DNA of 64,000 nucleotides from Persicaria tinctoria (taxonomy: Eukaryota; Streptophyta; Magnoliopsida; Caryophyllales; Polygonaceae): NCBI GenBank assembly GCA_037127255.1, contig JBANSL010000020.1, forward strand, positions 55,775,098 to 55,839,097, given 5' to 3'. This document shows positions 43,591 to 54,904 of this stretch, piece after piece (the stretch's first letter is position 1; the number at the start of each line of letters is the position of its first letter). The notes below the pieces were generated by a model. That model was not told the origin of the DNA. It made no database searches and saw only the letters and a program-made list of their open reading frames with translations. The translations under genes and the position numbers were made by a program.

Positions 43591-44500
43591 CTAAACCATG
43601 GCAAAGTAAAATGGGTAGAGATGCTGCACGAATCTGAGCTTCTTCAGATCCTTCAATCCATGTCTTCACAACACACAGAAACAAATGAGTTTCTGATAAA
43701 TATGAGTTGCTAAGTGCAAGTTTGAAAAAGCAGTGGCTTTGAGTAGATGTGCCTAATATATGGAGTTACAGAAGGATTAAAAATTCAGAATGCCATTGTT
43801 ATATTGTATCTCCTACAACCCAACACAAGACAGAAACACAATGTCACTACAAACACAGACAAATAAGGAGCTGTAAGAGCATGAAATAAGACCACAAATG
43901 CATCATCTCATCTCCATATGAGATTAAATATCATGATAAACTTCTTCATTTAAAAAATCCAACTCTAAGATTTTTTTTTCATCAAAGAATATCACTTCTC
44001 ATTACACCTTCCATAAATGATAGTCACTCAAAAAGATGCATAATAAAAGAGATCAGAAGAACCCAAATGTGCATACTGTCAGTAGAGAGGAATGATGAAG
44101 GCATCGTTGTTTGCTGGCGGTTTGCTCGTCTCACTCCGACCATTAACTGCGATTCTCATCTCTAGAGAGGAAAAGAGATGATACGAATTTAGATAGAGCA
44201 TCCAATGTGCCCATGAATCAAAGGAGACCGAACTGATATGTGCTTTTACCTGATGAAGAGGACATGGGATTCTGCTCGAAGTCGCTTTGAGCTAACGAAT
44301 GTGCTCCAACCGGTTGTAAGGAGGTGTCTTTTCGCCAGCCCTACATAGAGAGAAGAAAGAAAATTGAGCAACACCATAGCACTAAAGGATCAAATATCAA
44401 GGTTTGGATGATACGGAAGTGAGGTCATGTATTGATGTTTCTGTTACAGTATGTAAGCATATTTAGAAAATCCACAACATAAGTCGCTTTGAGTTAACGA

Positions 44501-44501
<1 letters not shown>

Positions 44502-44579
<78 letters not shown>
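44502..44579. repeat. (TG)39 microsatellite
   Basis: A perfect 78-bp TG tract. The 24 bases before it (AGTCGCTTTGAGTTAACGAA and on) nearly repeat 44280-44303, so a short segment was duplicated and then expanded at its GTG end. Confidence 0.95.
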
Positions 44580-44580
<1 letters not shown>

Positions 44581-44654
44581 TGAAATTGTGGAACATTTTA
44601 CCTTAAGTAATATGGGAATCTATCAAATGACACGTCTATTTCATCTGCCTTGAC

Positions 44655-44757
44655 CATGTACTCATATACAAGAAGCATTTTGTTGTCCTCCCAGCAATAA
44701 CCGAGGCAGCTTAACCATGTGAGGGTGGGAAAGGCTGCCCAAGAACTTGATCTCCGA
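44655..44757 (-). pseudogene. Receptor-like cytoplasmic kinase exon fragment
   Basis: On the minus strand, after an acceptor-like GTATGTAG, the sequence gives EIKFLGSLSHPHMVKL in one frame and then LGYCWEDNKMLLVYEYM in another. The break is a single extra base near 44707. These words are the alphaC-helix to hinge part of plant receptor-like cytoplasmic kinases, where an exon of this kind is usual. The N- and C-lobes are not nearby. It is a captured or residual exon, not a functional kinase. Confidence 0.75.
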
Positions 44758-45599
44758 CTACATACCGAATGAACTAACAAAAGAGTCAATGATGATATAT
44801 TAAATTATGAAGACACTCTAAATCATGAATAGGGAAATAAGCTAAGCTAGTGAAACTCATTAATTCAGAAACTAGCTTAGCTACCAAATAATATCCTAAG
44901 AAATCCCATTATTAGTAATGCGTAAAATGCAATTTAACTCAATCTCTAGTGAAATATGAATTTGTGAAGATATATTTAAAACATAAAAAATTCAGGTATC
45001 TACCAAATAGAACCCTAAGAAGTTTCTTGATTAATTGGAGATTGTGAAGATATATTTAAACAGAACCCTAAGAAGTGTATCTCAATCTCTAGTGAAATAT
45101 GAACTTGTGAAGATATATTTAAATCATACAAAATTCAGGTATCTAGCAAATTCAGGGAGGGAACACAAGGATGCTCTGAAACCACCCAATCTAGACCCTC
45201 TACCACCCTAAACACTATCGTCAAACATCTTTTCTCACCCAAAACTACCAGATCTACATCCTCCACCACCTTGTAAACCGAGAACAACAATAGGAACGGA
45301 GAGAGACATACCTTACAACAAGAACCCTGACTCAGACCATCGCCAAACCGCCTTCTCTATATCATAACCCTTTTGAGCTTTTGTTTTCCCCTAGATCTAG
45401 CCTTGCTGGATTAAAAGTTCTTCGATTAATTGGAGCTTCATCAAGATCTGGTGCTCGAAATCCATGGTAGAAACCTAAACTCAGACACAGAAATGAAAGA
45501 AAAACAAACTGTAAGAACATTAGAAATATAGATCTGTAAAAAAACTTGAGCAAAACAAGAAAGGAGCACGGATTGGGTTTTCACGAGAGAACGGCGACC

Positions 45600-45960
45600 T
45601 GTTAGGGTTGAACACGGTGACAGAGGCATCAAGGTGGCGAAGGAGATACCAGAACCAAGAGAAAGAGGCCGAACTCGGAGGAAAGAAGTCGTTGCCAAAA
45701 GAATATAGAGTTGAGAAGGAGGCCAGATACCTAAAAGAGTCGGCGATTAGGGTTCTTCAACTCCCATCCATTTTCGCACCAGCCGGGTCGTACGTTGTTT
45801 GGATGGGCTTTAGAGAGATGACTGTCGGAGGAGGAAGGCAGTACTGAATCGAGGAGGACGATCACCGGAATCTGGAGAGGGGTGAAGATGGAGTTGGGGA
45901 TTTGGGGGCTTGGATCTCGAGAGTGGTAGAACGAGGTTATGAGGGGAGAGAGAAAAGAAG
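45600..45960 (-). other. CT-rich 5'-UTR-like tract
   Basis: On the minus strand the stretch reads as alternating CTC, TCC and AAACCC words with CCCTAATCGCC, typical of plant leaders. A short frame exists on the plus strand (45608-45847) but it has no protein-like features. It may be the leader of the captured kinase transcript. Confidence 0.35.
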
Positions 45961-46318
45961 ATAGAAATGTTTTATGTTGGTAAATTTTAAGAAATTTTAG
46001 GTCAGATTTTTTTTAAGTGTTAGTATTTGAAAAAGGAAGCTCTAATTTTTTTTCAAAAGTGTTAACATTGCCTCAAAATTTGGAAGCCCGGGCTCCAAAA
46101 TTTTTCTAAGTGTATTCATCCCGCCTTTTCCCTTAAATAGACGCGTTTTTGTATTTTTCAAAACTAATAATTTCACATCTGTCCATATATTTGACCATTG
46201 TAAAAACTGTTTTAAACATCACAATTTTTTTTTTCTGATGTAATAGATTAATTTAACATCTGTTGATTTTTTTACAGACTTAAATCACATGATGTCTAAT
46301 TGCAATATTCTAGTAGTG

Positions 46319-46777
46319 ATATTTCGCCAATCTGTCCACCACTACCAAGATCGTATCCTTGCCCTGCGACTTCGGAAGCCCTTCCACGAAATCCATTGTA
46401 ATGCTAGTCCATGCTTGCTCTGGAATAGGTAACGGTTGGAGAAGTCCCGGGGTTGATACTCTCTCTGATTTATTTCGTTGGCAAGTGTCACACTCACGAA
46501 CCCATCTCTCGATTTTCTGCTTCATGGATGGCCAGTAAAACAACGACTTGAGTCGTTCATACGAAGCCTTCACCCCTGAATGTCCCTCTACCGGCTCGGA
46601 GTGCAGGGCACTGAACCGTTTGAATTGCAAGGATTCATCGCCCCCAATGTATAGCCGGTGTTTATACCTAAGAACTCCATCCTGGACACTATATAGTGGA
46701 GAAGGGCTCAACAAGGTTTCATCGATCAACCCTTGTGCTTTCTCATCATTATCATAGCGGTGTAAAACTTCCATCAT
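46319..46777 (-). pseudogene. pol: Chromovirus integrase N-terminal half
   Basis: An open frame of about 150 codons has the zinc-binding HHCC pattern (HSEPVEGHSG, then CDTCQRNK) and the start of the catalytic core with the first acidic residue (SITMDFVEGLPKS). It ends at VVDRLAKY, where the CACTA terminus begins. The remaining catalytic Asp and Glu are absent from the window. Confidence 0.8.
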
Positions 46778-48203
46778 CCATATCGGTTTTACTGAAACAA
46801 GAGTTGCACACTGGGCTGAGTCCTCCTCAAACTTCCCCGATAACGCATCCGCTCCTTAATTTGTTCTCTTTCACTTGCTTGTAATCAATGGAGTAAGATA
46901 GTCCCAACAACTTTCTGACTGCCTTCTTCTGTAAGTGAGTCGTGAGGCGCTGGTCTGCTAGATGCTTCAAAGGCTGATGGTCAGTCTTAATAAAAAAATG
47001 AAGCTACCTCCAAGTAATGGCGCCACTTATCGACTGCCAACAGGATCGCTAGGAGCTCCTTCTCGTATGTAGATAGTGTTAATTGTTGGCCATGGAGTGC
47101 CTTGCTAATGTAAGCCAAGGGTCGGCCTTGCTGCATCAAAACAACCCCTATACCCGAGTCACATATGCATCGGTCTCCACTTCAAATGGTAAGGCAAAAT
47201 CAGGCAACCCCAACACTGGTGGACTTGCCAACTTCTGTTTCAACTTAATGAAAGCCTCCTCTGCTTTTGTATCCCAAGTGAAAGATTTCTTTTTCAAGAG
47301 CTCAAATAGCGATCTACAAATCAGTTCGTAATCCTTAATGAAGTGTCTGTAGTATCCCGTCAGACCCAGAAAACCCCCAACCTTTGATCGACTTGGGAAC
47401 TGGCCAATCAAGCATGTCCTTGACCTTGCCCGGATCAGTAGCTACCCCTGTAGCAGATATGACATGCCCCAGATACTCAACCTGCTTTTGTGCAAAAGCA
47501 CATTTTGATTTCTTAGCAAATAGCTTGTTCTGCCTTAGAATCTCCAACACATACTGCATGCACATCACATGGGAATCCAATGAATTACTATAAACCAAAA
47601 TATTGTCGAAAAAGATCAAGACATACTTCCTCAAAAAGCTACTGAAAATCTCGTTCATAAGCGCTTGAAATGTAGTCGGCGCATTGGTAAGGCCAAAGGG
47701 CATTACCTTAAACTCATAATGGTCGTGATGGGTGCGAAACGCTGTTTTTGCAATATCCTCCTCAGCCATCTGCACTTGGTGATATCTTGCTCGAAGGTCT
47801 AATTTGGAAAATACAGTCGCTTTTCCAGTTCGTCGAGCAACTCCTCAATATGAGGAATCGGAAACTTATCCTTCACTGTAATGTCGTTGAGTTGCCGGTA
47901 ATCAATGCAAAAACCTCCACAACCCATCTTTCTTCTTTACCAACAATGTCGGTGATGCGAACGGGCTATGGCTGCGCCTGATTGAACCTTGGTTGAGCAT
48001 CTCATTTACTTGCTTCTCAATCTCTGTTTTCTGGAAGTAGGGGTATCAATACGGCCTTGCACAAACCGGTGTTGCACCCTGTTTCAGCGGAATGGAGTGC
48101 TCGAGGCCCCATATTAGTGGTAACCCTTGAGGCTCTTGGAACACATCCTGGTATTCCTTCAACACTTCACCAATAGGGAGTGGCAACGAAGTTTCATCGG
48201 CTT
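46778..48203 (-). pseudogene. pol: Chromovirus reverse transcriptase and RNase H, several breaks
   Basis: RT starts with PLPIGEVLKEYQDVFQEP and HSIPLKQGA, then continues in another frame through FCIDYRQLN. The palm has RTHHDHYEFKVMPFGLTNAP, and the catalytic motif reads FFDNILVYS. The family has FxDD here, so the second Asp is changed to Asn and polymerase activity should be lost. After EYLGHVIS a frame change near 47390 leads to GFLGLTGYYRHFIKDY and RNase H words (YISKALHGQ, STYEKELLAI, KTDHQPLKHL). Confidence 0.75.
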
Positions 48204-48405
48204 GGATATGGGAAACTCGAGCAATATGTGAAATAAAACAGGGTATGCCTCCCCGTAGCCACTTCTGCAACTTCCTCCCAGTCACCATTCGTAAGGTTGC
48301 CTCTTCCTTAATGCCTTTCAATAGTGACTGGGAGGAAGTTGCAGAAGTGGCTACGGGGAGGCATACCCTGTTTTATTTCACATATTGCTCGAGTTTCCCA
48401 TATCC
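48204..48405. repeat. 82-bp perfect inverted repeat (hairpin) inside chromovirus pol
   Basis: The arm 48204-48285 is the exact reverse complement of 48324-48405, with a 38-bp spacer. The left arm is normal coding sequence between protease and RT. The right arm is an inverted copy of it inserted at the same place. This is a fold-back duplication, not a transposon end; it has no flanking target repeat that I can see. Confidence 0.95.
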
Positions 48406-49290
48406 TCTTCTTGTAGTCAAAGGTAATCGGACTGAGGTCTGTCATAAAATCCACTCCGAGAATCATGCCGCACCCGCCGAGCTTGAGGGTTCGAATATCA
48501 AATGCATATGTGTGCCCTTGCATTTCCCATCTGAATTTCTTACATTTGTGCTGACTAAATGTCTGGTTATCGTTGGCTACATGCACCTCCATCAGGTCTG
48601 TCTTCGATAATTCACATTGTAATTCCTTGGACTTCCTAACATCCAAGAAACTGTTTTTGCTGCCGCTATCCAGTAACACAATGAATGATGACTCTTGGCA
48701 ATGCCCTCCACCTTTATAGTGGTCTTAGGGCTACTACCTTCCAACGCGTGAACATATATCTTTGGTTCCCCCTCACCGTCTTCGATCACCACAACTTCCT
48801 CTGTATCTTCGTCCACGTATGCGGCCACCAAGCTGTGCAATGTCTGGGTTCGACATTTATGTCCCACAAAGTACTTGTCATTGCATTTGTAACATAGCCC
48901 AAGACTCTTCCGTTGTGCCAAATTCAGAGCCGGAGGTTTAGGAACTGAGTCCGTGGGTGTCATAGTCCTAGCACATTCTGAATCTTGGCTCTTGGGCGTA
49001 GTGGTCGTAAGAACGGTCGTCGATGAACTGCCTCTTGTATACTGAGAACTTTGTCCATTCTTCCAGGTTGGCTTGCTCAGTATAACAATTGCTTGAACTG
49101 CCCCTTAATGTAGCCTCGCTTGCTCGAATACCATACTCAAAGAATCGGGTCTGCTCAACTTCACCAGAGACTTAATTTCAGCCTTGAGTCCACTGATGTA
49201 GCATGAAATGAAGTACAATTCCGGCAAACTTGGGTTGTAGCTTGTAGGCCAACATTCAAGCTCTCAGTTCCTCAAATTTCTCAGTATATT
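48300..49290 (-). pseudogene. gag-pro: Chromovirus gag end, zinc knuckle and protease
   Basis: From 49290 the minus strand encodes a gag C-terminus (FEELRA, then ELYFISCYISGLKAEIKS, VFEQARL), with stops in between. The zinc knuckle CYKCNDKYFVGHKC follows near 48880. An acidic stretch (YVDEDTEEVVVIEDGEGEP) leads to the protease, whose motif VLLDSGSKNSFLD appears only after a one-base shift near 48680. The protease core LGVDFMTDLSPITFDY is intact. The frame then runs into the second arm of the inverted repeat and ends. Confidence 0.75.
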
Positions 49291-49554
49291 TGACGAGAGG
49301 GTTTCTCGACCAAATAAATTTATAGTCAAGACCCCGCTATAGGATAGTGGAGTTAGGTTCGTACTCAGGGGAGAAGTCATCAGTTCTAGGTTTAGTTGGT
49401 TTCGGGGTTCGGGAATAGCGGGAAGAAGTAAGGTTGTTGACGTCGGCTAAGACTGGGTCGATGTCGAGGGATGGAGGGGGAATGATGGTTTGATGTCGAG
49501 TGGCTGCAAAATTTTTAAAATAACGAAAATAGAATAATAAAAGTGCAAACTTCC
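49291..49554 (-). repeat. Athila-like LTR, 3'-end portion, minus strand
   Basis: It begins TGACGAGAGGG, the inverse of the LTR end CTCTCGTCA at 26942, and matches the inverse of 26650-26942 throughout. No primer site follows on the chromovirus side. This is therefore a 3' LTR or a solo LTR inserted in the chromovirus gag. It is interrupted at 49554 by the solo LTR. Confidence 0.85.
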
Positions 49555-52422
49555 TGAAATACCCCAAAGTATTTTTGAGTATTTCAGTTTTAACAAAAAA
49601 TAAATAAGTTTCTCTTTATATTACAATGGGTGAAATTAAGTTAAATTAACTTGTACTAGTTCGCATAAAATATATAATATAAAGTTTAGAATAATTATAT
49701 TATTCAACATAAAATAAAGAGAATGGATTTAAATAGACAAAATATTTTCTCATTGTTAATATTTAATTTATGTAATCAAATAAAATTTGGAAAATAGTTA
49801 TTTCACATTTTTATAATATGAAATCTGGGAAATTAAATCATTTAGATAAATAAATAATTTCACAAATAATATTTATACATTACTTGTATTTAAATATATG
49901 TATTACGTGTGTATATATACACAATTACACACACGGACAACCATTCGGGAGGCCCATCCAGACCAAAGGCGCAGTCGATTGGCACCAAACCCAAGCTTTC
50001 ACGGGATCGGATATTTTCTCTAAACAAATCAATCCTTATCTTTAGTTATATTTCAACCAAATCTTTCAACCTAAAATCCCTACTATCGGGGGATTCGATT
50101 AGGGCAAATCAAAGAGGACCTTGCAAACTTCTCAGACCTCTCAAACACACGCCATAACTCCCTATCCATCATTCTCCGCAAAGCCACAAACATCGGCCAA
50201 AAATCACAAACCACCGCTATCTCCGATCACCATCGACCATGATTCCGGTGAAACCAAGGCCGACGACCACCACCACAGGTCTTATCAAACATCCAGTAGG
50301 CCACCGTGCAAGCCCCGACGCAGCATCTCACCGGAAAGACGTCCAAATCGACTTCGGAAGTTTCTGCAGAAAGTGATCGACAAGCCAACTTCCAGGCTTC
50401 GTCACCACAAGAACCGTGGTCCAACTCCAGAAACTACGAATGAATCAGAACCCTTGCAGCACCCTATATCTAACACATCTTTCCTTTTTCTCATAACTTC
50501 TTTGAGGCACTCGCACCGCAGCCCCGAAACTGACTGGTGAGCAGTTTTTCTGCTGTGCAGAAAAACGTGTTTTACGTTCGTCTTTCTTTCTTTCCTTCAG
50601 TCCAAGGGCTATTATCTCACCAAAATAATTCCTTTTCAGATTCATACCATAGCAAGGGATCATAGGCTCGAAACTTGGACGTTTTCGAGTCCCGTTTGGG
50701 TAAGATCCGCTCCGTTCCTCGCGTTTTCTCGAGTTTTGATTGAGCCGACGACCTTACACTAATCTTTATGTCATCTTGAATCAGTTGGCATTCATTTAGG
50801 CTCCTGAGATTTATTGGTTTCAGATTTAGGTTTCTTTCGGAAGAAATCAAGGGTAAGTTTTCACTTTTTAAAAGTTACGGGGCCGTTTCCGTAATTTATG
50901 AAAAGTTACTGATATCCTTGTATAAATCTGTGAAATCCCAGGTAGCATATCAAATTATTATACTCAGCCTCGTTGAACCATTTCGTCGAGTTAAGGCAAG
51001 TGGTTTAGTCCAATTAGTGCATTTCTGCAATTTCGTGCCTTTATCAAATATTGTCTTGTCTTTCGTGTCTTTTATTGTCTTTTATTCCATGCTAGGAATT
51101 TGTGATAAATATGCAAGTTATATTTGTTTGTTGCTATTTATTAACTCCTTAATCACACATAGCATGACAACTCGGGTAATTATAATTTGATCCCATGACA
51201 TGAGAAAATTATATTAAATGCCCGAATTCCCCCAAAGCATGATTTGTCCATTTTATTCCCTTCATGCTAGTTAAGTATGGTATATTAATTGTCTTGAATA
51301 TCCATGCTTGTCATTTATATTGTTTTGTGCACCTTATAGTTTTAAAGTGCGCAACATGCCTTTTGTGGTCACCTTTGATGGAATTGTGAATTAATGTTAT
51401 TGTGTATTGTGTATTACTATCGCAGTATTATTATTGTTGAGTTGTGTTAAATAAATGGAAAATGGTAAAGTCAGGTCAAGGTTGAGTATACCTTACTCTA
51501 TAAACGTCTCATGAGATGCCCCTTCGAAATTGCAAATCTCTCGAATGGGTACATCTACCTACGGGTAGTAGGTCGTCTGCCCGTTATATGCGGCCGAGAC
51601 CGGTATCACTTGTCCTAAGTAAATGATAACGTTGTGTATAATTGTATTATTACTATGGTGATGTACATTATTTTATTAGGTGACCCATTTTCAGTGACGT
51701 TATATCATATTATTTCCGTACACGGAATATGATTCCTTAGGATCTTCGGATCCGCATCCCATTCAAACACTCGGTCCTTTTGGATCATCCTGTTATTTTA
51801 TTCTACTTTAATTTAGTCAAACGAGTCAGGTTCCACATAAATATTTACTCCTAATTTATATTTTAGTCTACAATCACCAATACCCTTTTATGGTCAATGG
51901 GTGGTAGATGGAGTCTTGGATATTTTTACTTTCTGTCATTTGCTAGTCGTAAAAAGACTAACCGTCCTATTTTTCTTCCCTTGGACGGCTGGGGTCCCTG
52001 GTTTGCATACTATACCTCAGCCACTAATCCGCAGGTTTAGGTAAACGGTCTTGAGGCGCCGAAGAATAAAGAAGTCTAATATTTTTTTTCAAGTTTTGTT
52101 TTAAGGTATAAATTCCTAAAATTTATTGTATTAAAGTTTATTATTTCCGTTGTAACTCTTTTAACTATATTTCCGCTGCTATTATTTAAACTACTTAAAT
52201 ATTAAGATTGGACCCGTTACTTTGGGTTACTTTATTTTAGATGATTGATTTTTATTTAAGTCTTTCGCTAATTTCAATCTATTATAATTTACTTTAGATC
52301 ATCTTGTTTATGAGAGCATGGTTGCATGTCCCTATAAGCCTAAGGCGGTTACAAGGACATTAAAGTCCGAGTAATTGCTGGCGCTGCAACATCTCTTCAG
52401 TGTTCTAAGAGGGGGTGTTACA
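49555..52422 (-). mobile_element. Solo LTR of a Ty3/gypsy element, 2,868 bp, CTTCC duplication
   Basis: On the minus strand it starts TGTAACACCCCC and ends GGGGTATTTCA. The TGTAACACCCC start is typical of Tekay/Del-type chromovirus LTRs. Perfect 5-bp duplications CTTCC flank it (49550-49554 and 52423-52427). On both sides the interrupted Athila-like LTR continues, which confirms the exact insertion limits. No internal coding region is present, so unequal recombination between two LTRs must have removed it. Open frames inside (50121-50540, 50918-51190) have no recognised domain. Confidence 0.9.
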
Positions 52423-52427
52423 CTTCC

Positions 52428-52880
52428 AAGGTTAGGGATCACCACAACAATAAACCTATGTATAGATCATAAACATAAAAGAGCATGCTTTATATCAAAT
52501 AACTTTCGTTATTAACAAATAGGAATATAGAGGTTTTCGCATAAACCCTAAGTGTTACTACCTTTTATTAATTAGGATTAGTCGGCTTTCACAAATAAAC
52601 CCTAATTACTATCCAAATTCATAATAAGATCGTTTCTGCTTCAATATCACAAATAAGGAATTTCCTCAACTCTCGCAAAGGATTAAGCACATAGGTAGAT
52701 GATAATAAAGACATACAAAATCATAAATTCATAAATCAAACACACATATCTATATTGGGATCACCCCAACCCTAGAAGAAGGAATTTGGTAACAAAACAT
52801 AATAAAAGAAAATAATTTTGACATTAAAAATAAAACTAAACCTTATAAAACCTTCCAATTTCTTCCTCCTCCTCTTCAGC
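52428..52880 (-). repeat. Athila-like LTR, continuation after the solo LTR
   Basis: It matches the inverse of 26607-26650 and then of 17676 down to about 17290. Anchor words include CTAATTAGGATTAGTCGGC-type sequence, GGATTAAGCACATAGGTAG and GGGATCACCCCAACCC. Similarity stops at about 52880, so the first kilobase of this LTR is missing. It shows the same LTR type existed in this region before the solo LTR inserted. Confidence 0.8.
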
Positions 52881-53680
52881 AGAAGTCTCACATGCTGAAA
52901 TTTATATATTTGTCAACTGAAATCAGAAGATCCTTTTGCACATGTGACACATTCGCTTTCTTTCATCGAGAATAAAATTTCATGGGTGGAGTTATGGTTT
53001 ATATTTTGCTGCTGACAACTCTTTTCCTTCCTTGGTTGATCACTCATGAGCTCTCTCCAATGGTTGCGGGTCGAAGACGCTGACATCCGATATCCGACTA
53101 GGCGGATATCAAAGATGAAGCTCAAGCTGAAGCTTCGGATTCCTCTCATTTTCTATACCGACACTCTCGTTACCTTCTCTTCTTCCTCGTGGACTCGTGG
53201 TCATCGTCTTCATAGATGCTCTACAAAGAAGGCTTGCATTTGGAGGAGGTAAGGGTGCATATTTTTGGTATCTGTGTTCTTCCCTACTCCTCCATGATCC
53301 TCCACAAGTGATTGTTAGTCTCCATGGTTCGAAAAGGTACTTCTTTTGGATGCTGTTGCTAAATTTTACAATTGTCAACATAAAAAATTATTCAATTATG
53401 CAAGAAATATGTGTAGTACCTAATGGTCAGCTTCTTCAATTCAACAACAGTAGAGTATGTATGCTAATTTATGCAAATTGAGTGTTTTTTAATAAAAGAT
53501 GTTGAATTTTATTTGTGTATATAAAAGATGTTGAATTTTCACTTCAGTAGAGAGAGCGAGTGATGTTGAGAATCTGGTTTTTTTATTATTTTTGTCATAA
53601 AAGTTGTTGAATTTTCTTAACTTTAGCTAAAAGAGTTGAGATGTTGAATCCCCCCCCCCTCGTAAAAGATGTTGATCATT
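52881..53680. other. Unassigned DNA with exon-like stretch at 53046-53251
   Basis: A plus-strand frame (53046-53252) ends in a GGAGGAGGTAAGG donor-like word, and its composition is moderately protein-like, but I recognise no domain. From 53500 to 53680 the word AAAAGATGTTGAATTTT recurs four or five times. A C10 run lies at 53650-53659. Confidence 0.3.
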
Positions 53681-53682
53681 CT

Positions 53683-53925
53683 TAGCTATATAATCAGCCA
53701 CTGAATTTGTCTCTTTAAAGCAGTGGTGAACTCTGTCTTCAACTTTCGGATCTTTTCAATTATCCTGAGTTATCTCCCATGGTACCTTTGTGTTTACCTC
53801 AATTGCCTTGACCACCTCCGAGCTATCTCCTTCAACAATGACATTTTGCCAGCCTCTCCTGCATGCTAGCTCTACCCCAGTGCAAAAAGTCGGGGATTCA
53901 GTGTGGTGTATGGTGTACCGATCCC
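53683..53925 (-). pseudogene. RNase H (RVT_3) fragment, minus strand
   Basis: The minus strand reads TGVELACRRGWQNVIVEGDS, then EVVKAIE, a TAA stop, and after it VEDRVHHCFKETNSVADYIAK. This is the second half of the C-terminal RNase H found in plant LINEs, with VEGDS and the final NxVAD motif kept. The catalytic N-terminal part is missing. Confidence 0.75.
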
Positions 53926-54107
53926 TTAGGAACTTTTTCATGGAACATAATTGTTTAAATGATATTGACTTTGAAACAATTTTAATGATTACTCTATCAA
54001 TTAGGCAACAAATTATTATTTATTGTATATATATTTTTTTTAAATGATAACAAATATAAAATATTAAACTGTTTTTCTTATGATTTTTTTTAAATTTCAT
54101 AATTATA

Positions 54108-54308
54108 CTCACTCCGTTCTATAATATAAGTTGTTTGACTTTATGACACATTTTTTTAATGAGTTAAAAACTATGTAAAATATTAACTTTTATTTATTAA
54201 TTTTTTAAAATAATATTATACATATTAATGCTAAATTAAATATTATTCTAGAAATTAAATATTTTATATAGGTTTTATCTCCTTAAAAAATATGAATACG
54301 AGAGGAGT
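54108..54308. mobile_element. Stowaway-like MITE
   Basis: Left end ACTCCGTTCTATAATATAAG and right end (inverse of ACTCCTCTCGTATTCATATT) are imperfect inverted repeats flanked by TA. The interior is AT-rich and self-complementary. It belongs with the CTCCCTCCGT-type MITE seen near 13 kb, but is more diverged. Confidence 0.6.
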
Positions 54309-54589
54309 TAACCAAACCGGTTGAAAATCGAACCAAACCTATTTAATTCGGTTCGTTTTTTTTTTACGTTTTTTGAAATTTCGGTTTTCGATTCGGTTCG
54401 ATTTGCCTAAGTTCGGATCAAGCTCAATTACCGATTGGTCGGATTCATATGAAAGATTTCTTGAAGCCCACTTGTGACTTGTAAACTGAATCCAGACTCC
54501 AATACGAGCTGAATTTCCTCCCCACGTAAAACACACATACACACGGTAACACGACATTCCCAACCTTTCAAAAAGCAGTAACAATATGT

Positions 54590-54884
54590 GCTTTCACAGC
54601 CAACTATGGCAACTGCCTAGCAGTCGAAGCCGAGCTTTGGGCGGCATATCACGGGCTGAAACTTGCAATGGACCTGGGCCGGGGTGACTAAGCTAGTACT
54701 CGAGTTGGACTGCGGCGCCGCTTGCACCATGCTGAGCCAAGTAAACGACACAGTCTACGCACATCACAACCTTGTTACCCAATGCACGCATCTGATGGCA
54801 AAGGAAACGTGGGAAGTGCAGGTTCATCAAATTAGGAGACAAGCTAATAAAATTGCAGATACTCATGCCAATAGGGGATTATGA
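54590..54884 (+). pseudogene. RNase H (RVT_3) fragment, plus strand
   Basis: NYGNCLAVEAELWAAYHGLKL lies in one frame, then LVLELDCGAACTML and WEVQVHQIRRQANKIADTHA in the next after a shift near 54685. AEAELWA, LELDC and ANKIAD correspond to the three acidic motifs of plant LINE RNase H. It ends at a TGA at 54882, followed by a T-rich tail (54894-54904). The family differs from the other LINE copies here. Confidence 0.75.
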
Positions 54885-54904
54885 GATTCACTCTTTTTTT
54901 TTTT

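Larger units (their letters stand above)
43591..46318 (-). mobile_element. Probable CACTA-type segment carrying gene fragments (left end not found)
   Basis: On the minus strand the segment starts CACTACTAGAATATTG at 46318, the usual terminus of plant CACTA/EnSpm elements. Sub-terminal repeats follow (AACATC, GATGT, CACATGATGT words at 46210-46300). Downstream on the same strand come a CT-rich 5'-UTR-like tract (45960-45600) and a receptor-kinase exon fragment (44757-44655). The terminus interrupts the integrase of the chromovirus at the residues RLAKY. I could not find the second terminus, and no transposase is visible, so the left limit given is only where related-looking sequence begins. 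Confidence 0.45.
46319..49290 (-). mobile_element. Chromovirus-type Ty3/gypsy element, truncated both ends
   Basis: On the minus strand: gag C-terminus (49290-48970), zinc knuckle and protease (48963-48300), RT (48200-47340), RNase H (47410-46800), integrase zinc domain and start of the core (46777-46319). No LTR of its own is present. It is cut on the right by an Athila-like LTR at 49291 and on the left by the CACTA terminus at 46318. Frame breaks are frequent. Single RNase H and the CYKC-type knuckle fit the chromovirus branch. Confidence 0.8.

Noticed and set aside
43842..43860. CACTACAAACACAG as the second terminus of the CACTA element
   Set aside because: Only the first six bases match the right terminus, sub-terminal repeats are absent and the flanking three bases do not match.
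50121..51190. Open frames inside the solo LTR
   Set aside because: They lie wholly within a defined LTR and show no domain; LTR-internal frames of this size are expected by chance.
54311..54410. Promoter-like AACCGGTT/CGGTTCG tract
   Set aside because: GGTTCGGTTT-type words are a common dispersed low-complexity repeat in plants; no gene follows in a matching position.
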